A stretch of 64,000 nt of DNA, taken from contig NC_081810.1 of assembly GCF_030704535.1 (NCBI RefSeq), positions 5,179,501-5,243,500 on the forward strand, given 5' to 3'. The stretch's first letter is position 1. The number at the start of each line of letters is the position of its first letter. The notes under the pieces are model-generated. The model saw nothing but the letters and a program-made list of their open reading frames with translations, was not told the origin of the DNA and made no database searches. This document shows, piece after piece, positions 22,995 to 36,977 of this stretch. Made by a program: the position numbers and the translations under genes. Origin of the DNA: Vitis vinifera (Eukaryota; Streptophyta; Magnoliopsida; Vitales; Vitaceae).

Positions 22995-25293
22995 ATGAAG
23001 CTTTTTACCGAATGGAGACGACTTGGATTGATCGGTTCAGGTCCGACGTGCAGGCTCCGACTATGGAGGCTAAGATGCGCACTATGATTGCTCCCACACC
23101 CCCTTTTTTAGCGTGCGCCGCTTGTCCCCCCTGCGCAAACTAGCAACTTCTCTGTGAATTGGGTGTACACGGCTCCAGCCAATAAAATCAGACCAGCGAA
23201 GACGATGTTGCCGAAATAACCACGTGTCGCCAGTACACTGGTGAAGAATCTGGGCCTTGGAGTATATAAACTGTTCTCGCGTCGTGTGAATTGAAGTTGG
23301 GTCCAGGCTTGGTTCCTGTGCGCTGGCGTCCTACGCATCGACCTCATATTACAACTGTCAGAAGGCGCAAAACGATGTCGTTTCAACCAAGTCGGAACCG
23401 CCCACAACATGATTGGTTGCGTGGAAAATCTTTTTCTATGGTGGGAATCCTACAGTATAATCCCGCACAAGTGTAAAAAGGTCGGGAGCATGGCCTGAGA
23501 TTGTGAAACGTAGCACATGGTCAATTAATCCAACGGCGGGGACAGGAGCAAAAATAATTACAAAATGTCAATGATTTCAAAATTAGGACATGGTCTGAGA
23601 CAGATAGCAATAAAATGTTAGGTGCTCACAAGTGTTCGGACCAATTCATTTTGCTTTCAATCTAAGGAAACTACTTGTCTTTAGTATACTTATTCTCGAC
23701 CAATGAATGACTCGAGTCCATTCTGCTCCTCTTATTTTTTATTCTTCTGTCATAATCTAAGTAGACTGAGACAGGGTTTTTGTTGATTGAGTCTTAAAAT
23801 GCATGGTCCGTTGCCTTTTCCAACGTACCAACTCCAAGAAGCCATGTTGAGTAATTCAACGAATTTGTTATTCGGGGATAAAACATCATTAATGAGATCA
23901 TGTCACCTATTTACGCTTTTATATTTTGATTTCATTCATTTGTATTCTTATTTTACTACCTAAATTTCATCTACATATATTTAATAATATAAAGTTTTTG
24001 TTTCATAGATATCCCCATAATATTATATTATTTTCCAATAAAAATGTAATGTTGGAGGATATTAACAAAAAAAAAAAATTATAATGGTCAAGTTATTAGT
24101 AGAGGATGTATTGTCTAAATTATAATTTTGATGTCAAATATTACAAAATGTTCAATCCTCTTGCATTAAATATCGATAGATTTTCACATAAAAATGTCAA
24201 AACTCAATTCATCAATTGATAGTATAATTGATATTGGGTAATCAATAAACAACAAATATATAATGATAAAGAGAATATAATCGCACAAAAAAAAAAACGA
24301 AAGAATTGAGTTGTCCGCACATGGGGTAAGCATTTTCCCAAAATCATTACTCTTTTTCTTTTGGTCATGTTTGGATCCTAAAATTTTTAAAGGAAAATAT
24401 AAGAGAAAGAAAATAGATATAAAAAGTAAAAGTAAACAAAAAGTGAGAAAAAAAATTTAAAATCATTAAATTATTTTTCATATGTTACTTTAAATTTATT
24501 TTATATATCTAACTCTTCCATATTTTTAAAAAATATATAATTTTCTTATTAATTTTAATTATATTTTATTTTCTTTCGTATTTTTCGTGATATAATCAAA
24601 TAAGAAAAAAAAATTAGTTTTCTTTTTCTTTATTTCCTTAATAATCCCGGGAATTAAACATAATTTGTTATCATTCAAATGTTAAAAACTTAAATGCTCT
24701 TCTATTCATCAATCCTTAACGCAGAAATAAGAAGACTAACAATCTACTAATAAAATAGAGCTGGATCCACTTATTGTACGAATCATGATTGGAGACCATG
24801 GATGACGATATTATTGAAAGGCCATTGGAAAATCCATTACATGGCTGTCAAGTACCCTGTAATTAAAAATAAGAACCATGATTGAGCCATTTTATATAGA
24901 ATATTGTAGATGCTGATTCACCTCACCTTCCACCTGGTCTCTGCTGATATAATACTCATTTAGCCATTTGGACCCTGGCCCTGACATGTTGCCCATTATT
25001 TGGTCCTCCATTGGCTCTAACCATTCCAACAGTAACGATCAAAACAAATGGACAAGCCACTTGTAAGTAGCCTACTGGCTGGGTTCAGCCAGCAAACAGC
25101 CAATCACCAAGCTCCAAGAGAGGCCTAAATTCTCTGAAATGAACTTTTAAGTCAGAAAATTTGTTGGATGGCTTGCAAGTTCAGTACAAATTGTACGAAC
25201 CTATTAAGGGCTAAATTGCATGTACTGCAAAAAATAATAATCACAGGGAATCCGATCACAAGAATCCAACTTTGGATAGATCCCACATCCCAT
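22995..25293. other. intergenic DNA, RABE1 promoter side
   Basis: Positions 22995-23500 are GC-richer and likely RABE1 promoter. The rest is AT-rich with no recognised gene, apart from the inverted-repeat element at about 24364-24663. Confidence 0.5.
24364..24663. mobile_element. MITE-like inverted-repeat element, family A
   Basis: GTCATGTTTGGATCCTAAAA on the left is mirrored by AATCCCGGGAATTAAACATAA on the right. The interior has the family pattern of purine-rich then pyrimidine-rich AT sequence. It is non-coding. Confidence 0.55.
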
Positions 25294-25300
25294 TATAAGC
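25294..25300 (+). promoter_or_regulatory. possible TATA box of the micropeptide gene
   Basis: TATAAGC lies 197 bp upstream of the ATG at 25491, ahead of a CT-rich leader-like stretch. The match is weak. Confidence 0.25.
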
Positions 25301-25490
25301 ATAAAATTAAGTAAAGAAATGAAAAAAAGAATGGGAAGTGACTAGTGAGTTAATGCTTCAAGCATATGCTTGGAAGATCCTTTCCCACCAGTCTCCACTC
25401 TTTCCTTCAAAGCCAGCCCACCCCCCTTTCCCTCATTCCCTCTGCTCTCCCCCTCGATTTCAAGTTCTTCACTCTCTGTATCCAGCTTTG

Positions 25491-25577
25491 ATGGGGCCTG
25501 CCGCCGGAGATGCCGAGATCGATGGACACGACAAGGGGGACAGCTTCGACTTTCGCCCGGGGCCACTGAAGAAATGA
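25491..25577 (+). CDS. possible 28-codon micropeptide gene
   Basis: A GC-rich island in AT-rich DNA contains a pyrimidine-rich leader-like stretch (25380-25490), then an ATG frame reading MGPAAGDAEIDGHDKGDSFD and ending RPGPLKK. The downstream DNA is a T-rich 3'-UTR-like sequence. The same frame is open upstream to 25338 without an ATG start. The peptide is hydrophilic and acidic with a basic end, and has no signal peptide or membrane segment. I do not recognise it. It could also be the first exon of a longer gene, or the relic of one. The contrast in composition with its surroundings is the main evidence. Confidence 0.35.
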   Translation: MGPAAGDAEIDGHDKGDSFDFRPGPLKK

Positions 25578-28365
25578 CATAAATTTTGACCAGTTGGGCA
25601 ACTAAAGATCCTTTGGCAATGCATCTACACTGACTAGTTGTGGCTCAAGCATCAACATCATCATCAGTTAAATCTATTTTTGTGGGAAAGTGATGCTTTG
25701 GTTTGTTTTGATTTCTTTTTATCTGCATGCCCATGATATAGGAGAGGAGATCATTTAGAGGTAGTATTGACTAGTTGTGGCTATGTTTATGTTGAATCTG
25801 TGTTTTTGCTTTTATGATTATATCTGTATGCCTGTTATATGAATACATCATCTTTTTGATCAAAAATGATAAGAGTGAGTTGAGAATAAAACCTTAGGCT
25901 TCTAGGTAATGATTCTAAAAAATAGTTTTTAAAAATTATTCTATTTTTATAGAATAAAACTCTATTTTGAAAGTTAAAATGTTTTTAATATGTTTTTAAT
26001 ATTTTTAAATATATTTTTAAAATGTTTTTTAAAACAGTGGCAAGACAAAAATTCCCGAACCAAAAATCTTAAAATAAAGTATATCTAAAGCTAAGCATGG
26101 AATAGGGGTTTGCAAATTATTAAACTGAGCATGTTGCCACATCACTTCTCCATACCATTTTATTTTTTCACATCAATGTAGAATCTAAATATATTGCATA
26201 TAATACTTTGACAAACAATAAAAAGATGGTATATGATTAACCAGTGTATTGAGAAGAAGAAAGCATGGGAAGCATGTGGTTGCAACAAAAATAAAAATAA
26301 ATTTAAATATATTTTTATTTTTAAAAAAATAAATAATTTTTCCATCCTCCTCAATACACAACGGTAACACTTATTACCTTAAAGTCTATCATAACAATTC
26401 TCCATGGATACCAATATACCATGGAAACTAGATTGGACCGAAGTTACTGAACTATTTTACCAAGTTCCTTAAAAAGAGTTGTCTTACGTCCTTAGATATT
26501 CTCTACCTACCTACCAATATTGTTTGATCGATTTTTCAATATTTTTAAAGGATATTAGATTATATCGAAATATAGGCTTGAACATTGGATGTGCAAAACA
26601 TAACCCTCGCTACCTAGGCAAGTTGTCCATAGCTACTTTAAATCACATATATTAGATATATATACTAAGTATGTTATTTAAAGTTTTTTTGTCAAAACCA
26701 ATGAAATATAAAAATAAAATTTTAACTATCTTATGATATAAAAACATTATGATAACTTTTATAATGAATAAATTTATAATTAAACAAATGTATACAAATA
26801 TAAACTAATAAATAAGTCATAAACATTTATAAACAAATAAATAATTACATAAATCATTTTATTTTATATCAAATATAAATTTATCATTTTTTATAGTAAA
26901 ACAATTTTAATGTGTATATTATCACTTTTATTTTTTCTTTAAAAATTTTATAATATTTTTATAAATTTTGATTAATTTTAATTTTTTTTTTCAAATTTAT
27001 CATTGAAATCTCTATATTTCCATCCCTATTTCCATAAAATACAAGGACCTATATTTTTTATATTTATGATATTTCATTAAATTCGAATTTACCTATATTT
27101 AGTCACGTTACACTCATTAGCAAAATTGATAGTCTTATATGAGTCAAATTTGGATTATTTTAAAATGGACTATATAACAACCTAGAAATATTTTTTTTTA
27201 ACCTTTCTTTTAATACACTTTTTTTTTAGATATAAAATTTTATGCAAAAAATAGAAACTTTCATACAAAAAGTATGAACTTTTGTTTTATCCTTAAAAAT
27301 AACTTTCAAATATTTTAAAATTCAAGGTAATTAAAAATTATAAATTTTAATCAACTTTTCAAAACCATTAAATTTTTAATATAAATATTTAAAAGTTATT
27401 ATATTTTATATAAAAATTATTATTATTTTTTATTTAAAAAAATGGAAACCACATCTATACATTTATATTAAATAGCTAATTTGACACCACGTTTCAAAAT
27501 AATACTAAAATAGTAAAACTAGTCTATTAAAGTTTTGAAAAAAATTATATAATATAATTAAATTGAATAATTTCTTCTAAAATTATTTTAAAAGTATATA
27601 AATAGATATCATTATATGATAATATAAATTATAAATATTATAGAAATATTAAATTTAGGCACATAGCATAACCCCAACTTATAAATTTTTGAATAAAAAA
27701 TTATAATCCAAGTCTAAAATTAATATTAAATATGATTATTAAAATTTGTGCAAACATGGGATTACATCAAACCTATACTTCCAAATTACATCTTTAAATG
27801 GATTATCCCATACTGCAGCTCTATATGAAATTAGTATTAAATGCAACCTAAAAACTTAATTTCAGACTAAACATTTCTTATTTATACAAAAAAAAAACTT
27901 GTTAATAAAGAAAAATAAACCATAAATTATAAACAATCCTTCAAAATTCTCAAAACATTTCTTTAAATTTTTTTTTTCTTATATTGACTTATATATAAAC
28001 TAATAAAATATCAATGTCAATTTATGAATCCGCACTTTTCACTTGTATTCTTATTTAATGACTGACGTGGTTCGCACGTTGAAATCTAACTTATGAAAAA
28101 GTTTAACGAAAAGATAAATAAAGGAAAAACACGTGAAAAATTCGGGTCCATGCAATTATTCTTCTATACTAAAAATTCCTTATTTATTTTTAAACTCATG
28201 GACAATTCTACACTGAAGATTAAAAAATTGTATCCTTTTCCACAACTAATTTAGTGTTTATTGAAGTTTTACTAGCTTTCCAAACCGACTTATATATAAA
28301 CCTAATAAAGAAAATGAAGACAAACCCATTAGAATCCATTTTTGGAGCAGGGATTCAAACCAAAT
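25578..28365. other. AT-rich intergenic DNA
   Basis: The first 300 bp may be the 3' UTR of the small gene. From about 25900 to 28000 the sequence is very AT-rich with many homopolymer runs. I see no gene, inverted-repeat ends or tandem array that I can define. Confidence 0.5.
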
Positions 28366-28860
28366 ATGAGTTCTGACCGAACTACCACCTTCCTCCAATC
28401 TCTGCGCCCGTTACACCATCTTCCATCTCAAATCCCAAAGCACAACCCCATCGACAACACTGGGCAAATCGCCATTGAAGAAGCCAAGATCGAGAAGGCG
28501 ATTATCGAGGCAATCACGAGGGGCAAGGCCCAGACTCTGAAGCCCAACTCCGGTGAAGCCATCCCCATTGGCGAGCACTACATTTGCGTGTCGTTTCAGG
28601 ACGAGGCAGAGTCGGAGTGCCGAGTGTGGGAGTGGCATGGGCATATAATGTCGTACAATGGAGAGCATGGGTACACTCAGGATTATGTGTATGGGAACTA
28701 CTTTGAGAGAATGACGAGGAGGGTGTTTTCGGATGAGAGCGACGAGAAGGGAGATGTGGGTCTGGGGTTGAGAGAGTTGATTGGTGGGATTAATTCGATG
28801 GACGGTGGAATTTTGTGCAGGAACATGAATTTCACCACCTCAGATGGGTATTTCTTTTGA
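28366..28860 (+). CDS. plant protein of unknown function, 164 aa
   Basis: The ATG at 28366 opens a 164-aa frame ending at TGA 28860. The upstream extension to 28342 uses no ATG. The first third is a linker rich in Ser, Pro and His. Residues about 40-55 are likely helical (AIEEAKIEKAIIEAITRG). The core about 65-110 is strand-like and aromatic, with GEAIPIGEHYICVSF and CRVWEWHGHIM, followed by GYTQDYVYGNYFERM. GC and codon use stand out clearly from the AT-rich surroundings, so it is a real gene. There is no signal peptide or membrane span. It looks like a conserved plant-specific protein, but I cannot name the family. A splice donor-like GGTATTTC overlaps the end, so a spliced longer form is possible. 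Confidence 0.75.
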   Translation: MSSDRTTTFLQSLRPLHHLPSQIPKHNPIDNTGQIAIEEAKIEKAIIEAITRGKAQTLKPNSGEAIPIGEHYICVSFQDEAESECRVWEWHGHIMSYNGEHGYTQDYVYGNYFERMTRRVFSDESDEKGDVGLGLRELIGGINSMDGGILCRNMNFTTSDGYFF

Positions 28861-30887
28861 TTCTTTGTTCTTGGTTTTATTTTTATTTTTTTTTATTTTA
28901 TTTATTGATTTGAATGAATCAGTTGATGCTTTGAAAGGTTAATTGAGGAAATTATTGTTGGGGATTTACATTATTTTGTGGGTTGTGGATGCTAATAAGC
29001 TCTGCAACTGGGAGAATTATGATTTTGCATGAGAACAATGTTATTGAATTTAAGTTTTTTTATTTCTAGTCATAACTCATTACCATTTGATGATAATGTG
29101 ATTTATGAAACATTTTTTTATCTGTGATTTCATGGGGGTTTTCATCTTTTAGTATCTTTAGAGGTTTCATCATTCATATAGGTTAAGCCCATGATATTTA
29201 GACATGCGCTTGAATTTAGTTTTTTCTTTTATAGTCGTTGCCCATTATCATAGGGTAGTAATAAGATTTCTAGACATTTTTGTTTGTGATTAGATGGGAA
29301 TTCTCATAGTGTGCCCCCTTTTTTTTTTGTTTTTGTGGGAGTATTTTTAGAAGTTTAATCATTGAAATAGATTGAGCCCATGATATTTAGATATGCAGAC
29401 TATTGTTATTGTTTTTATTTTTTGCAGATCAATGCAATATAGCCATATTTTGCATAATGAGATGTGATAGAAAGAGCCATTTCAAGAAATTTGATCTGAA
29501 ACGAATTCATTGTGGCAAGTCCTTTAGCTATTGCATTGTACTTTTGCAATTTTTGTCCTCAAATTTAATTACTCTTCAGTGGGTGATTGAGGCTTTTGTT
29601 CTTTCTATCAATGGTTCATACAAATGTGTTCTGAGAATTTTAACTACTCTAGGTGGAAGGCTATAAACTTATATTGGATGAGTTGGATTTTGATGGACAT
29701 CTCCTTAGCCACTTAGGGATGTCAAATATTTGAAATGGGAAATGTAGATTTGGTGTGAAACATTTTCTCAAGTTATAACTGGAATTATGGTTTCAACTGG
29801 CTTCATTTATTGCTATTGGAGTCGTTACCCTAGTGAAACTTCACTTCCAAATGGATGAACTTCCACAATCATTCAACAACAAAAATTTCTCTATATGTTT
29901 GGATCCAACCATTCATCTTCTTCATTAATTTTTTTGCTCTTTCACTCATTGAGTGTCTTGTTTGTATTTGTAAACAATCTTGTTGCAATCGGATTGCAAT
30001 ATTACAAAGAATAATATTTTTGTCCAATCATCCATTGCTTCTTTTTTCTCGTTTTTTCTCTATTTATGAACCAAACTGTCCCCATTTTCACTCATCCAAT
30101 TTAAAGCGATGGATTTCCTTCATGTGTCCATATCTTTCCCTGCATTCAAATTCACCACTCTTTAATGTTCCTAACAATGTGTTTCCAATACTTTAGATTA
30201 TACTTTATTATTCAACTGTTCTTTCTAAAAGAAACACATGGTGATTCTTTTGTTGTTAAAGGCATGCCTAGGCCCAAGTACAGTGAAATCCTATTTGTAG
30301 CACCTTCTCTATTGGAGAGATGCATTGAATCATCTATTTGTTTTCCTTTTTACACTTCTGTTCTACAGCACACTGCAATTTTATATAATTACATTAATTT
30401 TTTGAATGCTAGAAATCTTTTTCTCCTTCTTTTTCTTCTTCTTCTTCTTATTATTTGTGGCTATGATTCAATTTTGCATCATGTTTGATGATATTTGTAA
30501 TATTTTATAAAATTGACATGCACACTAGATTGTGCTTGGCTTCATACCCACATTGGGTTACGCCTTGTACCTAGGCCCCAAGGGAAGTTTGTGCCTTGTG
30601 TGCACTTTGTGTCTTTTAGAACTATGAGTGATTTGGACCATTTCTTAATTACACTTGAAAACTTGGAAAACTGATCACTAAGTGATGATGCTAAATGAAG
30701 CATTGTACAGGATGTCTTATTACAAGAAAATTTCCTTTAGTCCACCATGTTGGTAGGTTTCAAATAGATAAGTGTCAAATTTTACAACCTCCAACGAGAT
30801 GTGGGCACTATGATCCACCATTAATTAGATTTGTGTGCTAATTAGATTTGTATGCTATATAGCAAAGAGAGGGAAAGGGAAGTCATA

Positions 30888-31250
30888 GGGCCCATTTGAA
30901 AATTGTTCTTAAAAACAAATTTCTGTTATTTAGAACAAAAAATAGTTTTCCAACTTCAAATACATGTTGGCAAATTTTGGATTGAAAACAATCTTTTAAG
31001 AATTTGTTCAGAAAATACCCTAATTTTTTAGAACCAATTTAGTATTTTTCAGTTGTTTTTTTTTTTGAAGTGTTTTGAGAAACAATTAGAAAATGGAGAG
31101 TAGGCTGGAAACTTTTGCATTTTATGTAAATGTGCAGGGCTTTCAGAGAGTTTCTAAAGGGAATTTTTGTTCTTCAAAGCAATTGAGAAATCTTTTTAAG
31201 AACTGTTCTCAAAAATTAATTTTTTAGAACTGTTTTAAAAAATGTTGCCT
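30888..31250. mobile_element. MITE-like element, family B
   Basis: The left end GGGCCCATTTGAAAATTGTT and the right end, whose complement reads AGGCAACATTTTTTAAAACAG, are a degenerate inverted pair. The interior is full of AACAATTTT/TTCTTAAAAAC words shared with the elements at 38858 and 46208. Confidence 0.45.
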
Positions 31251-34168
31251 AAGAAGCCAATAGTTTCTTGGATCAAGTCTTTGAGCTACTAAAGAAGCTG
31301 GTACAAGAGCTTATAAGTTATCCCATGAAAAGCCTTAAGCCGGCTTGTTTTGAGTTCCCTAAATACTTTCTACCGAACTTTGTAGCTTTATCACTTGTTA
31401 ACATATATTTAGGTTGATTTTAATTTAAGTGGCATTCTTTAGTAAAAGTTCACTGGTTTGCCATTGGCTAAATATTATCAATAATTAACTTGATGGTAAG
31501 GTTCCTTGAAGTCTTATCTTATTACTTTGGTTCAATCACGATCCAAGCTCAGTAATGATGGTGTGTTTCCTAATTGATAATATTAGGATGGCCGTGGGAT
31601 TCCATGATGACTTGCCAGAACGCACTGCTTTTGCAACCAAAACTGGATCATTTTGCAATCTAGAAGCAGGAGATTTTAGGAAATTCTAGCAGATCAGTAT
31701 ATCCAGTATGTCGTCTTGCCTTGTCATCATTCTATATTCTGTATCACTAGGTTTCTGCCCTTTTGCTGCTTTGCTGATTTAGGAAAGTCCACCAGATCAG
31801 TATATCCACTATCTACAAGGTTTCTTCTTTGACAGAGATACACAACGACATGCACAATCTTTGTTTGATTCCATTATTCAATACTCTTGGGATTGATTTA
31901 ACTTCGATGCAGGGCTTTTTTTTCGGCCCTAACGCTGGATTCTGTATTTACCAACATAGTATGTACAACTGCTATTTTTCATTATTTACCAATTTCATTA
32001 AAAAAAATTTGGTAATATAAATCTTTATTTCTCATAATCTATTCAAACACACACATACACAGGTATGCATGCATACTCTATGCTTTAACGGGGCATGGCT
32101 ACCATCTTGTGACATCTAAAGGGTTGTTTGTATCAAAACCATCTGCTATTGCCTATATGGATTCTGTGGCCCTTGAGACATTATTCTCTGTCGATATTGT
32201 ACATCCTGTCATTTTTCCAAGTTAATATCATGTAATGGACTGCTGTATAACTGCTCCATGTAATCTTTAATTGCCTCACGTCATCCATTAGCTTTGAACA
32301 GCTGACATGTTTGTACTTCCTTTGTTTGTTATCTGCATGGCTCATTATGATGCAATCTTGAAAGCTTTTATTTATTTATTTGGAAACTAATTATTTTATT
32401 GTTTTTCTTAATTGGCAGGTCTTAGAACCTGATATGTGAGAACACATGGGATCTGGACCTTCTGATTGTGGCTTTTGTTCTAAACATAGATGGTTATATG
32501 CCTCTGTTCATGTGAGGAATTTTTCTGGGATTGAAAATAACTTTTAATTTGGCTTATTTTGCAGCCAATGAATTGCAGAGTACATGTATCAGCACCGGTT
32601 ATTATAGAAATGAAAGATAAAAGAGTGTCATCTTCAATAAACTTCAAATTCTTTTTCTCACCTGTATCTTGAGTGTTAAGTTACTTTCTTGGAACAGGAA
32701 AAGGATAACTATTTTAGATACTATTATTATCCCTTTGTCTGCCTACTGTTATATTATCAATGCTCTACATGCTGATTGCATCATAGTCTCCATTTTGTTT
32801 GAGCTCAAGTAGTTTTATTTCTTTTCCGTTGTTATGGGTGGAAAGAAAATCTCTACTGGGTCTGATCCAAGTAGTTTTACTTCTTTTCATCTGTTTTTTG
32901 AGGAAACATAGAATTATCAGAGAGGATTACTTCTGTTTTTCTCGTGGAAAGGAACGAAGTTCTATCATGAGATCCATGGTGAGTAATATTTAACAGCCAT
33001 TATAACTGGATGTATCTGTTGAATTTATGTGAGAATGAACAAGTAGCATTGCAGGATTACTATTTCTACCCAGTTTGTTTTCAGATTAATTTGATTATGT
33101 CATCTAAATGTCTGCATGTAAAATGTTTTGGCATGGATTATTCAAACTAGCAATGTCAAATTGGACCCCTTCTAGGAGAATATGTGATATGTTGACAATT
33201 GATGTATTAGGTTAAGCTCGCAAAAAGTCTTGAGAAATAGGCACATTCGGTTAGGTGAATTTGTATGCTACTTTTTATATCTATATTTAGTGGATTATTT
33301 GTAATTGATACATCATTCATAGTTTTTTGACACTAAAGAGTTATTAGGCGGTTTTTTTATACCTAGGAATTACTAAGTGGTTTTTTCATATTATATCGTG
33401 TTTCAAATTGTACTCAATAATTATTGATATCCGGAATTTGGCTGTTAAACCTCTAATATTATGTTAAATTATTAGTTACTCAAAAATCCTAAAATTATTT
33501 GGAAATAAACTACTATAATGTAACAATCAATGGGTGTTCTTTATCTTGAATAAGACAATAATCCACCATCACTGGCGTGTATTTTTTAGACATTATTGAG
33601 CCTCTTACCCTCAACTTGTGTGATATAATTTAATATTGGAAAATGTTAAGATAATCTAGTGGTACCTATGAACAAAAGTTTTGACACATTGAATGTGTAT
33701 TGTGAGATTTAGGCAATTGAATAAGGATAAAAACAAATAAAACTAAGATGCATAAGTGCATACAAATAAAAATGGAGTAGAAATAATGAAACAAAAAAAT
33801 ATATATGTGGTACCACTTGATTGGTAGAGCCTTCTTAACTATATTAATCTCTAATCCCAATTTCTTCTCACCAATTGGGTTGGAACAATAAACAACTTTA
33901 AAATCAGGTTTCATTAGACTAAACATGAGGAATAATAATTTATGTTGATATTGATGACGATTATTTTATGATGTGATGAATATATTCTAAGTATTTTATT
34001 ATTTTCACACATGAAAAACATAAATTTTAGATCCATGAAAGTTAAGGCGGTAAAAAGGTCGCTTATGAAACACATTTAGAAACCTATTTATTTGCAATTT
34101 GTAGAATTATAATATTAGGATTTTGAGTAGAGTTAAACGATACTTTAATAAATAAATTAAAACCTTAT

Positions 34169-35340
34169 TGTTAGCCCAAGGTTCTTTTAATCATGTTTTA
34201 ATGATAACAAATCATGATTAAGTTATTAATTGGTTTGAATTATTAAAAATTTCAAGTGTTAATTTGAAATCCATCAATGACCTAATAGATGCAAGATCAA
34301 GACTTTTAAAAGACCTTTTAATCATAGGAAATATATGTAAGATGAATGCATGGGTGTACTTAGGATTTTCATATCATTTTATGCATATTTGGAAACTCGG
34401 TTTATGCATTAAAGTTACATTTTCATCAAAATCCAAGTTATCTCAAATGAATCTTAGGCAAAACGTTTCAAAATTGACATATTATTTTACCTAAAAACCT
34501 TGTCTAAGTGCTAGAAGAAAAAATACTATAAAAAGATAGGTTTTCGGGCCAAAAAATGGTGAATCGATCCAGACACTAGCCAACTTGCTCAGCTGATTAG
34601 GGTATCAATCGACTGATTACTCCTTCCCGATCGAGGTTCGGTCGAGATATGAAAAAAAACATTTTCTCTATTCCAGTAGCCATTCTTTCCTAGTCGAGGT
34701 ATTTGCCTTCCCGATCGAGGGTAATGGTCACCTGCCAAGCAGTTAATGCTCCAACGGCTAGTGAACCGGTCAACCCCTAGTTCAACCAATCAATACCGTT
34801 TTTTGGTTTTTTGGCTCTCGATGCTTAAAACTTATAAATTAAGAGCTCTACTTTATTTATGAGTAAGAGAACACATGCATTTATTTGTTTACCTATTTGT
34901 TCTTGCCATAAAAACTCTCATTCTTTTTTTAGTACATTGAATCTCTATTTGCATATTATTTAGTGCACCTTTGTGATTCATCCTAGTCTTGAATTGTATT
35001 TGAGCCATTGTTAAGCTAGGTTGAGAGATTCAAACTTGTTAATTAAATATTAAAACCTTCAAGTGAGTAGAAATTTGAAGAGATTGTGTAAGAGTCTATT
35101 GGAGTCGGAATCCAAGTGTAAAAAATGATTATAAGCTTGGTTGAACCTTCAAGTGTAAGTGGAACCCTTACTCAGTTAGGAGCTTGAGGAGAGTGGATGT
35201 GGGTAAGGAAGTATCGAACCATTATAAATCTGAGTTTGTTTTCTGTAACCTTATCTTTTTATATTTGTGCTTATTATGCTTAATTTTATTGTGATTAAAG
35301 AGAAATTTTTTAACTCCAATTCAACTCCCCCTCCCTCTTT
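34169..35340 (+). mobile_element. LTR-like relic, probably a solo or partial LTR
   Basis: The segment starts TGTTAGCCCAAGG, like many plant LTRs I remember, and ends in an AATTCAACTCCCCCTCCCTC-like stretch typical of plant LTR 3' ends. No gag or pol coding is seen beside it. The family (Copia-type favoured) and the exact ends are uncertain. It looks old and broken. Confidence 0.35.
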
Positions 35341-36660
35341 GGTGTTTTTATCTATTTAGATTAACCATTTATTTTCTCACTTATGTACTGAAATATTCAT
35401 TATTTCAAAGGAAATTTACCTGAAACTACTTATAAGTTATAAGTGATAAAGGTTGAGTTATCGATGTGCAATGGATTTAAGAAAAAAGGTGACTCTAATT
35501 ACAATTAAGAAATAATTTGCATACATACTTGACAAAATATGAAACTAAAGTATGAGACAGAGTACTTATGGACATGCAAAAAAGATTATCATTTCGATAA
35601 TTTTGCTTATTATGCTTTATTTGCAAGATGAAAGACTCAATAAATATAATATTTCAACTTATTAAGAATATTATCATAGATATATGCAAGAAAAATATGT
35701 GAATGTTCATTCGAGTGGGTGAGGTGTCTTTCATATAAGCATCGAATAACGTATCTGAAAGACAGATATGAACAAGAGACTTATAGGAGACTTAAAAGTA
35801 GTTAAACAAACAATGAATCCAAAAATTACTTGTCATGTTGGCATGAAATTATCGAAGGTAATGTTTGTTTTTGGTTGAATTGAAAAAATAAAAATATTTG
35901 GTTTTTTATATTAAGGTAAAAGTAACTCATTAACATCAACCAATATTAATTAAACTAAACTTATTGATAACTAATTTACTTTAGTTATGTTGATTAATAT
36001 CAACAAAACACTTTTAACTGAATAAAAAAAACCAAAATAGACATGTCAATATCACTAAAGTTTTTATCTTGACATGTCAATATCATAAATTATACATAGG
36101 GACATTAAAAATGATAATTATTTAATCATTTTAGAGATACATGATTTTGGGACGAACTTATGGGGATAAAATTATGTTTGGAGATTGAACGATGAAAAGG
36201 TATTGATTATTTACTACATTGACATGTAAAAAAACATAAAATGAAATTAGTGGCGATTTGATAAGTCAATGTGAAAAATAGCTTAGTGGTAAATTTTTTG
36301 TAATACCTTCATTTTTTTAAATATTTTAAAAGTAATTATCCTTTTAAAGTAAATATAAAAAATATATTATAGTTTATATAAAAATTATTAGTATTGTTAA
36401 AATTTAAAAATAAAAAATAAAAAGTGTATCAAAATGACATTGAAATGGACGAATTATTTATTAACATTACTTGAGTTATTTTGTATTATATATTTTTTGG
36501 ATTATCTTCCAATCATGATCCCATTTTACATGCCTTTAAATTTATTAAAATAAAAATATAATTGAGTTAATGTTGTAATTTCATGTTTTTATTTAAAAAC
36601 CTTTTTAGCCATGAAATGTAGTTTGGTAAATAATATTTTTCTTGATATTAACCTACTATA

Positions 36661-36900
36661 GCTATGTTTTTTCCTTAAAAATATAAAGAAAGGAAAAAAA
36701 AAATATTAAAAATTGATCTTATCCTATTTTGTTCTATTATAAAAATATAAAAGAAAATTAGATGTAACTAAATTTATATATTTTTAAATTATTTAATTTA
36801 TATATATAGAAAAGTTTTAAAAAAAAAGTTAAATAAATTTAGATATATATTTTTTATTTTCCTAATTTTCTTTGAAATTTTTCCGAAAACCAAAGATATC
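36661..36900. mobile_element. MITE-like inverted-repeat element, family A, upstream of H2B
   Basis: GCTATGTTTTTTCC at 36661 is mirrored by the right end TTTTTCCGAAAACCAAAGATA. It ends about 80 bp before the ACGTCA hexamer of the first H2B promoter. Confidence 0.45.
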
Positions 36901-36977
36901 ATGGTTATGTTTTATTCATAGAAAATACGAAGGAAATAAAGAAATTATAGAAAAACGATTGCGTTGGGGCAGAGAAC

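Larger units (their letters stand above)
28861..36660. other. long gene-poor intergenic region
   Basis: No protein gene is recognised. A less AT-rich patch at 31580-31830, with the words AGATCAGTATATCCA seen twice (about 31691 and 31794), could be transcribed UTR or a non-coding RNA. Elements called separately are an inverted-repeat element at 30888 and an LTR-like relic at 34169. The rest is AT-rich. Confidence 0.5.

Noticed and set aside
33810-33845. tRNA-like wording GATTGGTAGAGCC
   Set aside because: No B box or cloverleaf follows at the right distance.
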